From an uncultured Collinsella sp. (GTDB lineage Bacteria > Actinomycetota > Coriobacteriia > Coriobacteriales > Coriobacteriaceae), in assembly GCA_900552155.1 (NCBI GenBank), contig URYU01000001.1, forward strand, positions 1 through 59,794: DNA of 59,794 nucleotides. Direction: 5' to 3'. Of the stretch, positions 1-10,144 are shown piece by piece. The notes beneath the pieces were generated by a model. It was not told where the DNA came from, searched no databases, and saw nothing but the letters and a program-made list of their open reading frames with translations. The position numbers and the translations under genes are program-made. The first letter of the stretch is position 1. Each line of letters starts with the position of its first letter.

Positions 1-256
1 AATGGTTCGATGTCTGCCCGGATGCGACACAGCTTGTGTGTCCATCCTCGCAGTATCCGGTTCTCAAGGTGCACGCTTTGCGGCTGATCCGGTCCGACCG
101 GGCCGCGCGGCAAGGAGATATATTGCCAGACCGGAGGGCCCCCGCGGGCGGGAATCTGGGCGTACACATTTCCTACACATTTTGTGATCCGACTAACGTT
201 TGCCAGCCGTTAACTACCGCTCGCCGAGCATCTCTTTATATAAGGCAGTCTCATGG
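1..256. other. Intergenic left edge, no recognisable gene
   Basis: This stretch lies downstream of the minus-strand phosphohexomutase gene and runs off the window. The short open frames in it (2-187 and 36-260) have no recognisable domain and no convincing ribosome binding site. A GC-rich segment at about 85-155 could fold but shows no clear terminator. The neighbour to the left cannot be identified. Confidence 0.5.
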
Positions 257-1657
257 TTAAAGCGGATACGTCCCCCTAGCTAAAGCACAGCCAGCATCGA
301 GCAACTCATCACGTTCTTCCACCGAGAACCCCTCGGCGTAGACGCGCACCACTGGTTCGGTCCCGCTAGGACGGACCAGCAGCCACGTGTCATCCTCGAA
401 TGCCAAACGCAAGCCATCCATATGGCTAACGTTTTGCGGCACCTTGCCACAAATCGACTTGGGGTTTACGCCCGGCAGCAGGGTTCGTAACGTTTCGGCA
501 TCTTCGGCCTCAAGGCGTAAATCGCGTCGACCGTAACTCGTCTTACCAAAACTGTCCTCGAGTTGGTCGACCAGAACGCCCAAAGGCGCGTCCGTCTTCG
601 CCATAAGCTCACACAGAATCAGACAGGCGAGGATTCCATCGCGCTCGGGCATATGCGCGGCAATGCCGATACCACCGGCTTCTTCGCCGCCTATGAGAAC
701 GCCGCCCTTCTTCATCTCTGCCGCTATATATTTGAAACCGACTGGTTTGACGGTCACGCGGCAGCCAAGCGCCTCGGCAATGCGACGCACAAGCGTCGAG
801 CACGAAAGATTGACGACGACGCGCCCCTCCAAATTACGAAATTGAACCAAGTCGCCCAAACCGAGCGCCATGATCTGATGCGGATGTATATATCTGCCGC
901 GCTCGTCAACCGCACCGATACGGTCGGCGTCGCCGTCGGTCACCAGGCCAGCGCAAGCTCCGTCATCGATAACCGTGCGCTCGCAAGCGTCCACCCAAGG
1001 CTCAACGGGGTCGGGGCAGATATCTTCTTGGTCAGACGCCTGCCCGGCGTGAATCTCGTGCACCTCAACGCCAAGCTCGCGCAGCAAGTCGGCTAGATAG
1101 CCCTGGGCTGCGCCGCCCATGGGATCAACAACCACGCGCAGGTGCGCGGCGCGGATGGCTTCGGCATCGACAAACGATGCCACCGCCTGCATATAGTCAG
1201 GAATAATATCCGCGGTGCGATATTGCCCCTCGATCCCCATTGGCTCGGGAGCCATGGTCTCTTCGAGCTCTTCGATGACATCCTGGTTGGCGGTCGAGCC
1301 GTCACCCATGCGAATCTTGAGGCACAGATAACCCTGCGGATGATGGGACCCCGTCACCATGAGCGCGCCGCACGCCTCACCGTCATAAGCCGCCGCCCAC
1401 GTAAGGGCAGGGGTCGGAACAGGTCGCGAAGCGAGCACGGCGTCCAGCCCGTGCGCTGCTAGCACGCCCGCCGCAAGCTCAGCGAACTCGCGCGCCAGGA
1501 GCCGGGTGTCGAACCCTATATATACCGTTTTGCCCGGATTGGTCTTTTGCCACAACTCGCCGACGGCATCGGCGATACGGGCAACGTTATCGGCAGTGAA
1601 GTCCTCATCGACGCGAGCGCGCCAACCGTCAGTTCCAAAATGAATTATCGCGCACAC
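257..1657 (-). CDS. Phosphoglucomutase/phosphomannomutase family protein
   Basis: Predicted alpha-D-phosphohexomutase interconverting hexose 1- and 6-phosphates in the cytosol, feeding cell-wall and glycan sugar nucleotides. About 466 residues, the usual length for the family. The N-terminus has FGTDGWR; the phosphoserine loop reads TGSHHP rather than the common TASHNP but keeps the Ser; the metal loop is DGDADR, the sugar loop GEEAGG and the phosphate-binding loop RPSGTEP. I choose the GTG at 1657 because GAGGTG lies about 6 nt upstream and the family homology begins right after it; the frame is open further upstream but without homology. The exact substrate (glucose, mannose or glucosamine phosphate) cannot be told. 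Confidence 0.9.
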   Translation of the reverse strand: MCAIIHFGTDGWRARVDEDFTADNVARIADAVGELWQKTNPGKTVYIGFDTRLLAREFAELAAGVLAAHGLDAVLASRPVPTPALTWAAAYDGEACGALMVTGSHHPQGYLCLKIRMGDGSTANQDVIEELEETMAPEPMGIEGQYRTADIIPDYMQAVASFVDAEAIRAAHLRVVVDPMGGAAQGYLADLLRELGVEVHEIHAGQASDQEDICPDPVEPWVDACERTVIDDGACAGLVTDGDADRIGAVDERGRYIHPHQIMALGLGDLVQFRNLEGRVVVNLSCSTLVRRIAEALGCRVTVKPVGFKYIAAEMKKGGVLIGGEEAGGIGIAAHMPERDGILACLILCELMAKTDAPLGVLVDQLEDSFGKTSYGRRDLRLEAEDAETLRTLLPGVNPKSICGKVPQNVSHMDGLRLAFEDDTWLLVRPSGTEPVVRVYAEGFSVEERDELLDAGCALARGTYPL

Positions 1658-1784
1658 GCGCAGACACCTCACAGTGTTTGGATCATGGTACGCATGGGGT
1701 ATACCCGCAACATGCACTCGGCAACCTGCCGGCACCAGCATTCACCATTTGGGCAAATGCTGCCGAGGACATGCAGGCGATAAA

Positions 1785-1810
1785 AAAACCGCCCCGTATG
1801 GAGCGGTTTT
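1785..1810 (-). terminator. Rho-independent terminator after the homocysteine methyltransferase gene
   Basis: On the minus strand an AAAACCGC / GCGGTTTT stem with a short loop is followed by a run of seven T. It lies 6 nt after the end of the 1816-2709 gene, so it ends the dtxR-like / methyltransferase transcript. Confidence 0.8.
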
Positions 1811-1815
1811 GCCCT

Positions 1816-2709
1816 TTATATATCGAGCGCCTCGGCCATCGCTGCCGTAGTGATTGCCGTGGTTCCACAGCAACTGCCCACCATTGCGGCACCGGCATGT
1901 CTCCATTCGATGCATACGCGCGCGAAAGCTTCGGGGTTCTCGTGCCATACGGGGCCATCCTGAGTCTGGACCGGATCGCCCACGTTGGGACGCACCGTGA
2001 CGGGGGTAGTCGCCGATGCAACCATCCTGGGCACCGCCGCGTTCGCGGCCGCAAGCGAACAGCAATTAACACCAACCGAGTTTGCGCCGTGTTTTTCGGC
2101 GTACAAAACGGCTGCCTCGATGTTGAGGCCATCGCCCAACAGGTCGCCTTTATCGTCAACGACAAAACTCACCAGAACAGGCATGCCGTCGGCGGCATCT
2201 CGAGCGCCGGCAAGCATGGGCTGCAAATTACGGATAGACGTCACCGTCTCGATCAGCAGACCGTCAACGCCGGCATTGAGCAAGGCGTGCGCCTGTTCGC
2301 GCGCAATGCCTCGGATTTCACGATACTCGGCAGAGTCCTCGGCAAACCACTCAATACCGATCGGGCCCATCGAGCCCAGCAGCAGCTGAGGGTGCGCCTG
2401 GCGAGCATCGTCGACGGCCCCGCGATTGACCTCCGCCACGGACGGCGCAATCTGGTCGTGCTTGAGGGCATAGCTTGATGCCTGAAAGGTGTTGGTAATG
2501 AGCACCTGCGCGCCAGCGGCGACATACAAGCGATGGATACGAGAAACGGTCTGCGGCTCTGCCAGATTCCAAAACGCTGGTGGAATGTCAGCGGCATCGT
2601 ACTCACTCAACAAAACACTGCCCATGGGGCCCTGCGCCAACAAGGTCTCGCTCGACAAGCGGCGCGTAAGTTCCTCGGCACCAAAGCGGTTGTAATAACT
2701 CGCATCCAT
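1816..2709 (-). CDS. mmuM: Homocysteine S-methyltransferase
   Basis: Predicted cytosolic zinc-dependent methyltransferase moving a methyl group from S-methylmethionine (or another methyl donor) to homocysteine to give methionine. 297 residues, normal for MmuM. The zinc site is visible as GVNC near residue 210 and GSCCGTT near the C-terminus, on a TIM-barrel type sequence beginning with a GPMGS segment. It starts 10 nt after the stop of the DtxR-type regulator gene, with a GAGGA ribosome site overlapping that stop, so the two are co-transcribed. The pairing with a metal-dependent repressor is unusual and may reflect its zinc need. The betaine/other-donor subfamilies cannot be excluded. Confidence 0.85.
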   Translation of the reverse strand: MDASYYNRFGAEELTRRLSSETLLAQGPMGSVLLSEYDAADIPPAFWNLAEPQTVSRIHRLYVAAGAQVLITNTFQASSYALKHDQIAPSVAEVNRGAVDDARQAHPQLLLGSMGPIGIEWFAEDSAEYREIRGIAREQAHALLNAGVDGLLIETVTSIRNLQPMLAGARDAADGMPVLVSFVVDDKGDLLGDGLNIEAAVLYAEKHGANSVGVNCCSLAAANAAVPRMVASATTPVTVRPNVGDPVQTQDGPVWHENPEAFARVCIEWRHAGAAMVGSCCGTTAITTAAMAEALDI

Positions 2710-2719
2710 ATATATCCCG

Positions 2720-3142
2720 CTATTCCTCGACGCTGATTCCCTGCTTTTCGAGATAGGCGAGCCAGCGGCTCATCGTGTCCTCGGATAGCGCATGCTCCAT
2801 CATGCAGGCCTCGGAATCGGCTCGCTCAAATTCGACACCGAGCTCCTGAACCAAAAACGTACGGATGAGGCGATGACGGTACCAGATAGCCGTGCCAACC
2901 TCGCGGCCGCGATCGGTCAGGATTACCTTGCCGTAGTGCGATTGCTCGACAAGCTCGGATGCCTTGAGCGCCGAAACCGCTTTATTGACCGATGCCTTGG
3001 AGACGCCAAGGCGCTGCGCGATGTCGACCGATCGCACACCGTTGGTTTCCCCCTCTTCGCTTTCAATGCGAACCATGCACTCCAAGTAGTCTTCGTTCGC
3101 CACCGTCAGATGCAGTTCGCGCGAGCTATTTGTCGTATCCAT
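2720..3142 (-). CDS. DtxR/MntR-family metal-dependent transcriptional regulator
   Basis: About 140 residues: an N-terminal winged helix (YLECMVRIESEEG, then VDIAQRLGVSKASVNKAV as the recognition region) followed by a metal-binding and dimerisation domain (GREVGTAIWYRHRLIRTFL, then an E-rich segment with CMMEHALSED). There is no C-terminal SH3-like domain, so it is MntR-sized rather than DtxR/IdeR-sized. The ATG at 3142 is preferred because AAGGGACGGAAG precedes it; an upstream ATG at 3163 has no such site. It is divergent from pepT, and an 18-bp perfect palindrome at 3197-3214 lies between them. Family knowledge predicts repression with Mn or Fe bound. Confidence 0.88.
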   Translation of the reverse strand: MDTTNSSRELHLTVANEDYLECMVRIESEEGETNGVRSVDIAQRLGVSKASVNKAVSALKASELVEQSHYGKVILTDRGREVGTAIWYRHRLIRTFLVQELGVEFERADSEACMMEHALSEDTMSRWLAYLEKQGISVEE

Positions 3143-3196
3143 GATCTTCCGTCCCTTCTGCATTCAATGGCTGATTCTACCCCATCCAAGCGTCGT

Positions 3197-3214
3197 GGTA
3201 TGCCGTGGCATACC
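3197..3214. promoter_or_regulatory. 18-bp perfect palindrome, candidate operator
   Basis: GGTATGCC-GT-GGCATACC is a perfect dyad between the divergent regulator (start 3142) and pepT (start 3263). Its size and its TGCC/GGCA arms fit the style of MntR/DtxR-type operators, though it is not their published consensus. Autoregulation is an inference. Confidence 0.5.
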
Positions 3215-3262
3215 GTGCTAGAGTTCTTGTTGCACACGACGACCAAGATTGGAGCGGTCTTT

Positions 3263-4510
3263 ATGGAAAACACCACCACGAGCCCCGATGTCCTCGAGCG
3301 CTTTTTGCGCTACGTCCAGATCAACACGCAGTCCGAGGATGCAAACTGCGACCAGGTACCCTCGAGCGCCGTTCAGTTTGACCTTGCCAACGTGCTGGCT
3401 GAAGAGCTGCGCGAGCTTGGTGCGGAAGATGCCCACGTGACCGAGCACGCCTATGTCTGCGCGCATATCCCCGCAAGTGCGGGCGCTGAGGACAAGCCCG
3501 CCCTGGGCCTGATCGCCCATCTCGACACCACCGAAGTTTCACCGGGTGCCGGCGTGAAGCCGCACATCGTACACTACGAAGGCGGCGACCTGGTCTGCGG
3601 CACGGTTGACGGTAAGCCCGTTGCCATGAACACCGCCAAGCTTCCCGCCCTGAACGACCTCGCGGGTGAGGACCTGGTCTGCAGCGATGGCACCACGCTG
3701 CTGGGCGCGGACGACAAGGCAGGCGTCGCCGAGATCATGTCGCTTGTCGCGCGTATCGCTCAGGATCCCTCCCTGCCCCATCCCGCACTCGGCATTTGCT
3801 TCTGCCCTGACGAGGAGATCGGCCACGGAGCCGAGCTGTTGGATATCGATACCTTTGGCTGCAAGTACGCCTACACGGTCGACGGCGGCCCCATCGGCGA
3901 GCTGGAATGGGAGTGCTTTAACGCCGCCGAGGCGACCGTCCGCTTTGAGGGCCAGTCCATCCACCCGGGCGACGCCAAGGGCCGTATGATCAACGCAGGC
4001 AATCTGTTCTGCGACTTCAACGCGTTGCTCCCCTACGTGCAGCGCCCGGAGTATACGGAAGGCTACGAGGGCTTTTATCACCTTGAGGGTGTATCTGCGA
4101 CCGTCGATCACGCCACAGCGCGCTATATCGTCCGTGACCATGACGCCGCCAAGTTCCAGCAGAAACTCGACCTTATTGATGCCGCCGCCTCGATGCTCAA
4201 CCAGCGTCTGGGTGAGGAGCGCGTGACGGTCGAGATTAAGCAGCAGTATCGAAATATGGCCGAGATCGTTCGCGGCTATCCCGAGCTTATTGATGTTGCC
4301 AAGGAAGCCTACCTTGCCTGCGGCGTCGAGCCCCAAGTGCTGCCGATTCGCGGCGGCACCGACGGCGCGCAGCTGTCGTTCCGCGGTCTGCCCTGCCCCA
4401 ACCTTTCCACCGGCGGCTATTGCTACCACGGCGTCAACGAGTTCGTCCCGGTCAGATCGCTCGTCAAGATGACCGACGTGCTCCAGAAACTCGTCGCCAG
4501 CTTTGCATAA
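3263..4510 (+). CDS. pepT: Peptidase T (tripeptide aminopeptidase)
   Basis: M20B zinc aminopeptidase removing the N-terminal residue from tripeptides in the cytosol. 415 residues, as expected. Metal-site motifs are visible in order: AHLDTTE near residue 88, GADDKAG near 152, PDEEIGHGA near 180 and YTVDGGPIG near 207; a late His sits in the YHGVNEF segment. The ATG at 3263 follows GGAGCGGT and begins where homology begins, although the frame stays open far upstream. It is monocistronic, with a terminator directly after it. Confidence 0.92.
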   Translation: MENTTTSPDVLERFLRYVQINTQSEDANCDQVPSSAVQFDLANVLAEELRELGAEDAHVTEHAYVCAHIPASAGAEDKPALGLIAHLDTTEVSPGAGVKPHIVHYEGGDLVCGTVDGKPVAMNTAKLPALNDLAGEDLVCSDGTTLLGADDKAGVAEIMSLVARIAQDPSLPHPALGICFCPDEEIGHGAELLDIDTFGCKYAYTVDGGPIGELEWECFNAAEATVRFEGQSIHPGDAKGRMINAGNLFCDFNALLPYVQRPEYTEGYEGFYHLEGVSATVDHATARYIVRDHDAAKFQQKLDLIDAAASMLNQRLGEERVTVEIKQQYRNMAEIVRGYPELIDVAKEAYLACGVEPQVLPIRGGTDGAQLSFRGLPCPNLSTGGYCYHGVNEFVPVRSLVKMTDVLQKLVASFA

Positions 4511-4539
4511 GGAACTCGAACAATCCAGTTCAACAAAGT

Positions 4540-4575
4540 CGCCCCGTCCTCAAAACCGAGAACGGGGCGATTTTT
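4540..4575 (+). terminator. Rho-independent terminator of pepT
   Basis: CGCCCCGT at 4540-4547 pairs with ACGGGGCG at 4562-4569, followed by TTTTT. It lies 30 nt after the pepT stop. Confidence 0.8.
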
Positions 4576-4620
4576 GATGCAAAGGGAGTAGTCAGCATCG
4601 CAGGTTGAGCCAACGTCAGC

Positions 4621-4762
4621 GAGCGACGTCCAAGGCGAACAAGTTGACATGAAAAAGGCAGGGCATTGACCTTCTGGTCATGCCCTGCCTTTTGAATGAC
4701 AAATTGTCGCCTTGGGCGGCGCGCAGCGTCGAGCCGTTACGGCGTTTGGTAAAACGCCGTAA
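4621..4762 (-). repeat. Bipartite structured intergenic repeat, copy 1
   Basis: Reading on the minus strand, it begins 1 nt after the stop codon of the LCP gene. Part one is a hairpin at 4737-4762 with 11-bp arms and a 4-nt loop (GGTA on the plus strand). After a conserved CGACGCTGC comes part two: an outer stem (CCAAGGCGA at 4630-4638 with TCGCCTTGG at 4707-4715, with further pairs outside) enclosing a long inner hairpin at 4653-4693, which has one bulged T and the loop TTCT between GACC and GGTC. Copies or partial copies are at 20199, 26241, 37665 and 42103. Confidence 0.85.
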
Positions 4763-4763
4763 C

Positions 4764-5996
4764 TTAGTAGTTGGCCTCGTAGCCGTTACCGTCGCCGGTG
4801 GGCTCTTCGTAGTAGTCCGAATCGCTCGAATCGCTTGAGTCATCGGAATCGTCAGAGCTGACCGATGAGGTTGCGGTACCGTTTGCGTAATCGTCAGACG
4901 TGTTGTTGTTCAGGTCGCCGATCGTAGAGCTGGAACCGTCGGAAAGGCCCATGGTGTTGGGGCCCTTGGGATCCTCACCGGCTTCGACACGGGCCATCAT
5001 TTCCTTAAGCTCGTCTTCGTAGACAAAGACATAGCTCACACCGTCGATCATAGTGCTGCCGTCGGCATACGAGGGCAGGTTGGCCGAGTAGATGCCATCG
5101 ACATCCATGCCGCGCATGGCATTGACCGTAGAGACGATATCCTGAACGCTCATATCGGTTACGAGCATGTCGGACAGCGAGTTGACCAGATCAAAGATCT
5201 TGGTGGCATCAAAGTTGTTGAGGATCTGGTTGGCGAGGGCGCCAAGTACCTGACGCTGATGGCGCATGCGCGTATAGTCGCCGTCAGCATAGGTGTAACG
5301 GCAACGGGCGTAGGTAAGGGCGGTGGCGCCATCCATGTGCTGCTGGCCGGCAGTAATCTTAATATCCAGGTGCTCGGGATCGTCGACGTCGTCGGTCGCG
5401 TTAATGTCGATACCGCCAACCGAATCAATAAGCGACTGCATGCCGTCAAAGCTGACCTCGGCATAGTGAGCAATCTGAACGCCGCACAGCTCGTTGACCG
5501 CTTGGACCATGGCCTCGGCGCCGCCATAGGTATGGCAGGCGTTAATCTTCATGGTCGAGCCTTTGTAGACAACCTTGGTATCGCGCGGAATGGAGATGAG
5601 CGTTGCCTGCTTTTGCGTAGGGTCAATGCGAGCCAGGATAATCGAGTCGGCACGGTACGTATCCTCGCCCGGACGACCATCGGTACCAAGAAGCAGCACG
5701 TAGAACGGATCTTTTGCCTCATCGGTATCGACCAGAATCTGGCGCAAGTTGTTGGTAATGACATTGGAGTCGCCAAGCTTGCCCATGATGGTGGCAAACC
5801 ACAGACCTGCAGCGGTCGTGGCGCTCAGCAGTACGCCGAGCACGGCGATGAGAGCTACGCGGCGAACCGTGCGCCCGCGACGGCGCTGACGGGCGCGCTC
5901 GGAATAGCGAGCGACGTTGTCGCGGCTGTAGATCTTGGCCTGCGCACCAGTCGAGGGTCTTCGGGTGTTATCCGCCAGGGGCTTCTTGTTAAACAT
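4764..5996 (-). CDS. LytR-CpsA-Psr (LCP) family cell-wall protein
   Basis: Predicted membrane-anchored transferase linking anionic or capsular glycopolymers to peptidoglycan on the outer face. About 410 residues: an Arg-rich cytosolic stretch, one transmembrane helix at about 46-70, then the LCP domain with LLLGTDGR, RADSIILARIDP and SIPRDT, plus the TYARCRYTYADGDYTRMRHQRQ region that supplies the conserved pyrophosphate-binding Arg residues. The C-terminal 60 residues are Ser/Asp-rich and low in complexity, probably a wall-spanning tail. I take the ATG at 5996, preceded by CAGG. It starts 12 nt after the murA stop, so the two wall genes form an operon. Confidence 0.88.
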   Translation of the reverse strand: MFNKKPLADNTRRPSTGAQAKIYSRDNVARYSERARQRRRGRTVRRVALIAVLGVLLSATTAAGLWFATIMGKLGDSNVITNNLRQILVDTDEAKDPFYVLLLGTDGRPGEDTYRADSIILARIDPTQKQATLISIPRDTKVVYKGSTMKINACHTYGGAEAMVQAVNELCGVQIAHYAEVSFDGMQSLIDSVGGIDINATDDVDDPEHLDIKITAGQQHMDGATALTYARCRYTYADGDYTRMRHQRQVLGALANQILNNFDATKIFDLVNSLSDMLVTDMSVQDIVSTVNAMRGMDVDGIYSANLPSYADGSTMIDGVSYVFVYEDELKEMMARVEAGEDPKGPNTMGLSDGSSSTIGDLNNNTSDDYANGTATSSVSSDDSDDSSDSSDSDYYEEPTGDGNGYEANY

Positions 5997-6008
5997 AGGC
6001 AACCTGCA

Positions 6009-7292
6009 TTAGTAGATGACGGGATCGGGGACGGTGGCATGTTCGACATGCGCGCCAAGCGCCTGCAGCTTTTCGACAAACTGCTCGTAGCCACGTTTGA
6101 TGTGATGGATGGCAGAGACCTCGGTAACGCCGTCGGCGATAAGACCGGCAACCACAAGCGCCGCGCCGCCACGAAGGTCGGGCGAGGTGACCTGTGCGCC
6201 TGAGAACCCCTTAACGCCGTGAATCATGGCGTGATGGCTCTCAATGCGAATATCAGCACCCATACGCACGAGCTCGGAGGCGAACATAAAGCGGTTCTCG
6301 AAGATATTCTCGGTAATCACGGAACTTCCGTCGGCAAGGGCCGAAAGCACCATGATCTGCGCCTGCATGTCGGTCGGGAAACCCGGGAACGGAAGCGTCT
6401 GGATATCGACCGGCTTGATGCGCTCGGCGCGATTGACGTGGACACCGTTCTCGATACGCTCGCACTCGATACCCATAAGTTCCATCTTTTTGAGCACCAT
6501 GCCCAGGTGGATGGGGCAGAAGCCCGTAACATCGACGCCGCGTTCATCGGCCATGAGGGCGCCGGCGACGATAAAGGTGCCGGCCTCGATGCGGTCGCCC
6601 ACCACGCAATGGGTAACGGGGTGCAGCTCCTCCACGCCCTCGATGGTCACGACGGGCGTGCCCGCGCCGACGATCTTGGCACCCATCTCGTTGAGCATGT
6701 TGGCAAGGTCGACGATCTCGGGCTCGCGGGCAGCGTTGTCGATAACCGTGGTGCCCTGCGCGCGCACGGCAGCCATGATGAGGTTCTCGGTAGCACCCAC
6801 GCTCGCGAACTCGAGCGTGACGGTGGTGCCGCGCAGGCCCTGGGGAGCACTGGCGTTGATGTAGCCGTGGGCGGTGTCGAACTCGACGCCCAGAGCCTCG
6901 AGACCCAGGATATGCATATCGATCTTGCGGGCGCCCAGGTTGCAGCCGCCCGGCATGGCGATCTTGGCGCGATGGAAACGACCCAGCAGGGGGCCCATCA
7001 CAGCCGTGGAGGCGCGCATCTTGGCGACGAGCTCGTAGGGAGCCTCCCAGGAATCAACCTGGGAAGTATCGATTTCGAGCGTGTGCGCATCGAGAACTTC
7101 GATTGTGGCGCCCATGCCCTTGAGTACCTTGCCCATAACGTGGACATCGGAAATATCGGGCACGTTCTGAAGCGTTGTCTTGCCCGGCGCCAGAAGCGTT
7201 GCAGCCATGAGTTTGAGTGCGGAATTCTTTGCACCCGAGACGGGCACGGAGCCTCCGATGGCGTGGCCACCCTCAACGCGGATAATATCCAA
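6009..7292 (-). CDS. murA: UDP-N-acetylglucosamine 1-carboxyvinyltransferase
   Basis: First committed step of peptidoglycan synthesis, adding enolpyruvate from PEP to UDP-GlcNAc in the cytosol. 427 residues. The active-site Cys is Cys117 in MPGGCNLGARKID, the position that fosfomycin attacks in sensitive enzymes, so no natural Cys-to-Asp resistance is seen. The N-terminus GGHAIGGSVPVSGAKNSALKL and the C-terminal DLRGGAALVVAGL match the family. The start is TTG at 7292 with AGGG about 7 nt before it. It lies directly after the atp operon terminator and upstream of the LCP gene. Confidence 0.95.
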   Translation of the reverse strand: MDIIRVEGGHAIGGSVPVSGAKNSALKLMAATLLAPGKTTLQNVPDISDVHVMGKVLKGMGATIEVLDAHTLEIDTSQVDSWEAPYELVAKMRASTAVMGPLLGRFHRAKIAMPGGCNLGARKIDMHILGLEALGVEFDTAHGYINASAPQGLRGTTVTLEFASVGATENLIMAAVRAQGTTVIDNAAREPEIVDLANMLNEMGAKIVGAGTPVVTIEGVEELHPVTHCVVGDRIEAGTFIVAGALMADERGVDVTGFCPIHLGMVLKKMELMGIECERIENGVHVNRAERIKPVDIQTLPFPGFPTDMQAQIMVLSALADGSSVITENIFENRFMFASELVRMGADIRIESHHAMIHGVKGFSGAQVTSPDLRGGAALVVAGLIADGVTEVSAIHHIKRGYEQFVEKLQALGAHVEHATVPDPVIY

Positions 7293-7305
7293 GGTCTACC
7301 CTTTC

Positions 7306-7344
7306 AAAAAGCATGCCCGGGGTGGCTGAGCCATCCCGGGCATG
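7306..7344 (-). terminator. Terminator of the ATP synthase operon
   Basis: CATGCCCGGG at 7312-7321 pairs with CCCGGGCATG at 7335-7344, with a further TGGCT/AGCCA pair inside, and on the minus strand it is followed by TTTTT. It sits between atpC and murA. Because murA starts only 14 nt further on, murA must use read-through or a promoter that overlaps the end of atpC. Confidence 0.85.
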
Positions 7345-7380
7345 ATGTGTTCGCAAATGGTCGAACGCCAAAACGTTTGA

Positions 7381-7773
7381 CTATTGGGCAAGCTTGAGCT
7401 TACACCATGCGATTTCATTATAGAGGTAGGCGCGGCGTGCATCATCCTCCGACAAATTACCCAGCTTCTCTTCAAAACCTTGAATATCAGCTTTAACCTT
7501 GTCGGCGTCGACGGTCGCCAAATCGCAAGCGCGCTCGGCGAGGACGGTCACGACATCGTCCGCAACCTGGGCATAGCCGCCGGCCTCGGCAAACGTGTGG
7601 TCGACAGTGCCCATGGCCTTATCGGAAACGCGAACGTAACCGCGGGCGATCGTGCAGATTTCGCTGGAGTGAGCAGGTAAAACGCCAAACTCGCCATCCG
7701 TAGACGGAATCGACACAAACGCAGCGTCACCCTCATAGGCGAGGCTCACGGGGCACACGATGCGGATACGCAT
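7381..7773 (-). CDS. atpC: F1Fo ATP synthase epsilon subunit
   Basis: 130 residues. The N-terminal beta-sandwich (RIRIVCPVSLAYEGDAAFVSIPSTDGEFGVLPAH) is followed by a two-helix C-terminal part, the usual epsilon layout that couples the gamma shaft to the c ring and can inhibit ATP hydrolysis. It is the last gene of the operon, 3 nt after atpD. Confidence 0.92.
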   Translation of the reverse strand: MRIRIVCPVSLAYEGDAAFVSIPSTDGEFGVLPAHSSEICTIARGYVRVSDKAMGTVDHTFAEAGGYAQVADDVVTVLAERACDLATVDADKVKADIQGFEEKLGNLSEDDARRAYLYNEIAWCKLKLAQ

Positions 7774-7776
7774 AAC

Positions 7777-10139
<2,363 letters not shown>

Positions 10140-10144
10140 AGGGC

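Noticed and set aside
1..30. tRNA T-loop-like GGTTCGAT at the left edge
   Set aside because: The following bases do not form an acceptor stem or CCA end, and no cloverleaf can be drawn.
4621..4762. Reading the bipartite repeat as a riboswitch
   Set aside because: The copies lie after stop codons rather than before genes and match no riboswitch core that I recognise.
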